NCBI GenBank assembly: GCA_017522515.1
Contig: JAFWZH010000290.1
Span: 1 to 6,926 of the forward strand
Length of the DNA stretch: 6,926 nucleotides
Origin: Clostridia bacterium
GTDB lineage: Bacteria; Bacillota_A; Clostridia; UBA1212; UBA1255
Direction: 5' to 3'
Below are positions 5,390 to 6,926 of this stretch, in pieces. The position numbers and the translations under genes are program-made. Each line of letters starts with the position of its first letter. The stretch's first letter is position 1. Below the pieces are notes generated by a model. The model ran no database searches. It was not told where the DNA came from and worked only from the letters and a program-made list of their open reading frames with translations.

Positions 5390-5417
5390 GTTTCTAACCT
5401 TAGGAGGCGAAAACGCT

Positions 5418-6170
5418 ATGGAAAAAGTCCTTTACTCGATGATTTTTAAAAGAAAATCCTTTCACATTTTCCGTGATATAGGAATCATCAATGCCACGGA
5501 ACTGCGAAACATTGAAGAAGCATATAAAACCTTTACTCCGCTTGTTAGCGAAATTAAAACGGCGATTAAAATTGTTCCGGCAGAAGAAACTACCTGCAAG
5601 CGTGGTCAGGAGTATTGTATTCTCCTATACAGCGAGAAAAAAGAAAATTATCTGCAGAACATCGGGTATATCGGTGAGCAACTTGATCTGTACCTTGCTT
5701 CTCTTGGCATTGGTGCATTATGGTTCGGAATCGGTAAGCCTGATGAGCCAACCTATAACGGTCTTGATTTCGTCATTATGATTGCTATTGCAAAAATGCC
5801 AAAAGATAAGTTCCGTAAGGATATGTTTAAGAGTAAGCGCAAAACACTCCAAGAAATATGGGATGGCGAGTATTATCAAGATATTGGTAACATCGTTCGT
5901 TTTACACCAAGCGCTTGCAATACACAACCGTGGAAGGTATCAGCAGAAGAAAAAAGCTTGACCATCTACCGCTACAAAAAACCGGGCAAACGTGGCATTA
6001 TGCCTGCTGACAAGGTAGCTTATTACAATCGCATTGATATTGGTATATTTCTTTGCTTTCTTGAACTGTGCTTGACAGAAAAGGGCATATCCTTTGAGCG
6101 TGAGCTGTTTACAGATACCGCAGAGGATGAATGTGAGGAAGTACTGACTGCAAAATATAAATTGATATAA
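5418..6170 (+). CDS. Nitroreductase family protein (TM1586-like)
   Basis: The 250-aa protein fits the putative TM1586-type nitroreductase family, FMN enzymes that reduce nitro groups, quinones or similar electron acceptors with NAD(P)H in the cytoplasm. Seen in the sequence: an N-terminal RKSFHIF (about 12-18) matching the phosphate-binding RxSxRxF region, a central helix with GYIGEQLDLYLASLGIGALWFG (about 83-104), and SACNTQPWKV (about 165-174), the second-half flavin motif. The duplicated half-domain layout is typical of this branch. AGGAGG (5402-5407) lies ten bases before the start at 5418. The physiological substrate is unknown. It stands alone on the plus strand, divergent from the DUF2975 operon, and is closed by the hairpin at 6175-6205. 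Confidence 0.88.
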   Translation: MEKVLYSMIFKRKSFHIFRDIGIINATELRNIEEAYKTFTPLVSEIKTAIKIVPAEETTCKRGQEYCILLYSEKKENYLQNIGYIGEQLDLYLASLGIGALWFGIGKPDEPTYNGLDFVIMIAIAKMPKDKFRKDMFKSKRKTLQEIWDGEYYQDIGNIVRFTPSACNTQPWKVSAEEKSLTIYRYKKPGKRGIMPADKVAYYNRIDIGIFLCFLELCLTEKGISFERELFTDTAEDECEEVLTAKYKLI

Positions 6171-6174
6171 AATT

Positions 6175-6205
6175 GGCGGCAAGGAGAGTTGTTCTCCCTG
6201 CCGCC
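6175..6205. terminator. Bidirectional terminator hairpin between convergent genes
   Basis: GGCGGCA and TGCCGCC form a perfect outer stem, with GGAGA/TCTCC continuing it after one mismatch around a short loop. It lies four bases past the nitroreductase stop and eight bases past the stop of the minus-strand small ORF. On the minus strand AATTTT follows; on the plus strand no clean T-tract follows. Confidence 0.7.
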
Positions 6206-6213
6206 GTTAATAT

Positions 6214-6316
6214 TTAATGCGGTGTTCCCAAAACACAGAAATATAGTATCATTGAAATAATATCAACTGCCAAAACCGCCGCCAATGAGTACACTTATAA
6301 TTTTTCTGGCATTCAT
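6214..6316 (-). pseudogene. Small membrane-protein ORF with apparent frameshift
   Basis: After the XRE gene stop at 6340, GGAGG (6331-6335) is followed by an ATG at 6316. The frame reads MNARKIISVLIGGGFGS and stops. Removing one G from the GGCGGCGG run joins it to the next frame, giving a 33-aa peptide MNARKIISVLIGG + VLAVDIISMILYFCVLGTPH. That peptide has one continuous hydrophobic membrane segment and ends in TAA at 6214, just before the terminator hairpin. This is seen by conceptual translation. It could be a true mutation, a sequencing error, or programmed frameshifting. The binding site is 14 bases from the ATG, longer than usual. I do not recognise the family. Confidence 0.5.
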
Positions 6317-6339
6317 CGTACTTTTTTGTTCCTCCGTTT

Positions 6340-6762
6340 TTATTCTGTCTTGTTGTTTTTGCCCTGTCGATATATTCTCTCTTTAATGAAAATTCTCAGT
6401 TCAAAGAACAGCATAAACAGCGTTGCAATTAAAAATCCAATCATCAAAATCCTGTGGCAGACAGCAAAATAAGCGATATATGCCACGATAGCCAATAAGT
6501 ACACGATAACTAATATGTGCCATTTCTTAGCGGAGCTATCGGCAATGATTTTCTTTTTTACAGCAACATCTCCCTTAATCAGCTCGTCAAGGCTCAACCC
6601 AAATTCATCGCTGATTGCAATCAGATTAGCAACATCGGGAATACCTTTGTCCGTTTCCCATTTGGTAATTGCCTGTCTGGACACATTTAACTTTTCTGCA
6701 AGCTGTTCTTGTGAAAGACCTGCTTGTTTTCTTTGTTCTCTGATTTTTTCTCCTAAACTCAT
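6340..6762 (-). CDS. XRE-family regulator with two membrane segments
   Basis: The 140-aa protein has a Cro/C1-type HTH at about 3-60 (LSQEQLAEKLNVSRQ, ITKWETDKGIPD), a short basic linker, and two hydrophobic segments at about 83-101 and 105-123, then a basic tail (KERIYRQGKNNK). Topology suggests both ends are in the cytoplasm. The start at 6762 is set by AGGAGG (6771-6776), eight bases upstream; an in-frame ATG at 6801 lacks a binding site. The gene probably forms an operon with the small membrane ORF that follows. A perfect palindrome (6846-6862) just downstream of the -10 box is the likely autoregulatory operator. It resembles the partial regulator at the left edge in layout and recognition helix. 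The signal is unknown. Confidence 0.9.
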   Translation of the reverse strand: MSLGEKIREQRKQAGLSQEQLAEKLNVSRQAITKWETDKGIPDVANLIAISDEFGLSLDELIKGDVAVKKKIIADSSAKKWHILVIVYLLAIVAYIAYFAVCHRILMIGFLIATLFMLFFELRIFIKERIYRQGKNNKTE

Positions 6763-6845
6763 TTTTGAGTCCTCCTTGTTTTTTATTTGCAGGCTCATCA
6801 TAGCGATTTGGCAGGAATTTCACAAGAAACAGCCGATTACATTTT

Positions 6846-6871
6846 TGCTACTTAGCGTAGCAAGCATTATA
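6846..6871 (-). promoter_or_regulatory. -10 box and palindromic operator of the right-hand XRE gene
   Basis: On the minus strand a perfect TATAAT (6866-6871) is followed at once by TGCTAC-N5-GTAGCA (6846-6862), which covers the expected transcription start. Such placement blocks initiation when bound. No convincing -35 box is seen at 16-18 bp. The palindrome is certain; the binding protein is inferred to be the XRE product. Confidence 0.65.
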
Positions 6872-6926
6872 TTCTATTGCTTTGCGAATGAACGACCGAG
6901 AATAAATACTCCAACGAGCATTTCTC

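Noticed and set aside
5388..5417. Upstream ATG for the nitroreductase
   Set aside because: It overlaps the -10 box (5384-5389), so it would not be in the mRNA. The ATG at 5418 has AGGAGG at a usable distance.
6869..6926. Possible 3' end of a minus-strand gene entering from the right edge
   Set aside because: Two frames are open for 15-19 codons (ending …GRSFAKQ or …HSQSNRI), but neither can be recognised in so short a stretch, so no gene is called.

Overview
The window looks like chromosome from a low-GC Clostridia species, probably a gut anaerobe. The grounds are strong AGGAGG-type ribosome binding sites, AT-rich spacers, and gene families typical of that group: XRE regulators with membrane tails, an ECF sigma factor with a membrane partner, a DUF2975/YozG-type pair, and an AlpA-like excisionase with a tyrosine recombinase. 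No rRNA, tRNA or housekeeping gene is present to fix the genus.

Layout. (1) 1-470, minus: a membrane-tethered XRE regulator cut by the left edge, with a structured 5' leader and an extended -10 promoter. (2) 679-2183, minus: an ECF sigma factor translationally coupled (ATGA overlap) to a single-pass membrane protein that is probably its anti-sigma factor. (3) 2294-3962, plus: a recombination module. It has a hairpin, a leader with an rRNA-antitermination-like motif, about 270 bp of non-coding and possibly structured sequence, a 65-aa excisionase-like protein and a 352-aa tyrosine integrase with all catalytic residues. (4) 3963-4083: an attachment region. It has three CGTGTAC repeats at an exact 11-bp period, a perfect 13-bp hairpin, and a core that reads on the minus strand as the Glu-Trp-Glu-stop end of guaA. 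The rest of guaA is not next to it. (5) 4255-5248, minus: DUF2975 membrane protein, YozG-type HTH regulator and a small membrane protein in one operon, under a near-consensus promoter overlapped by direct and inverted repeats. (6) 5418-6170, plus: a TM1586-type nitroreductase, divergent from that operon. (7) 6214-6762, minus: a second membrane-tethered XRE regulator, followed by a small membrane-protein ORF that appears broken by a one-base frameshift. The regulator's promoter overlaps a perfect TGCTAC/GTAGCA palindrome.

How it fits together. The recombination module is the mobile part and its right boundary is at about 4059-4070. On both sides are regulatory cassettes that each pair a DNA-binding or sigma protein with a membrane segment, so they look like envelope- or stress-sensing accessory modules. 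The nitroreductase is the only enzyme apart from the integrase. I see no CRISPR array, toxin-antitoxin pair, nuclease-based defence system or resistance gene. The least explained parts are the leader upstream of the excisionase gene and the attachment region, whose arrangement suggests tandem elements or joined element ends.
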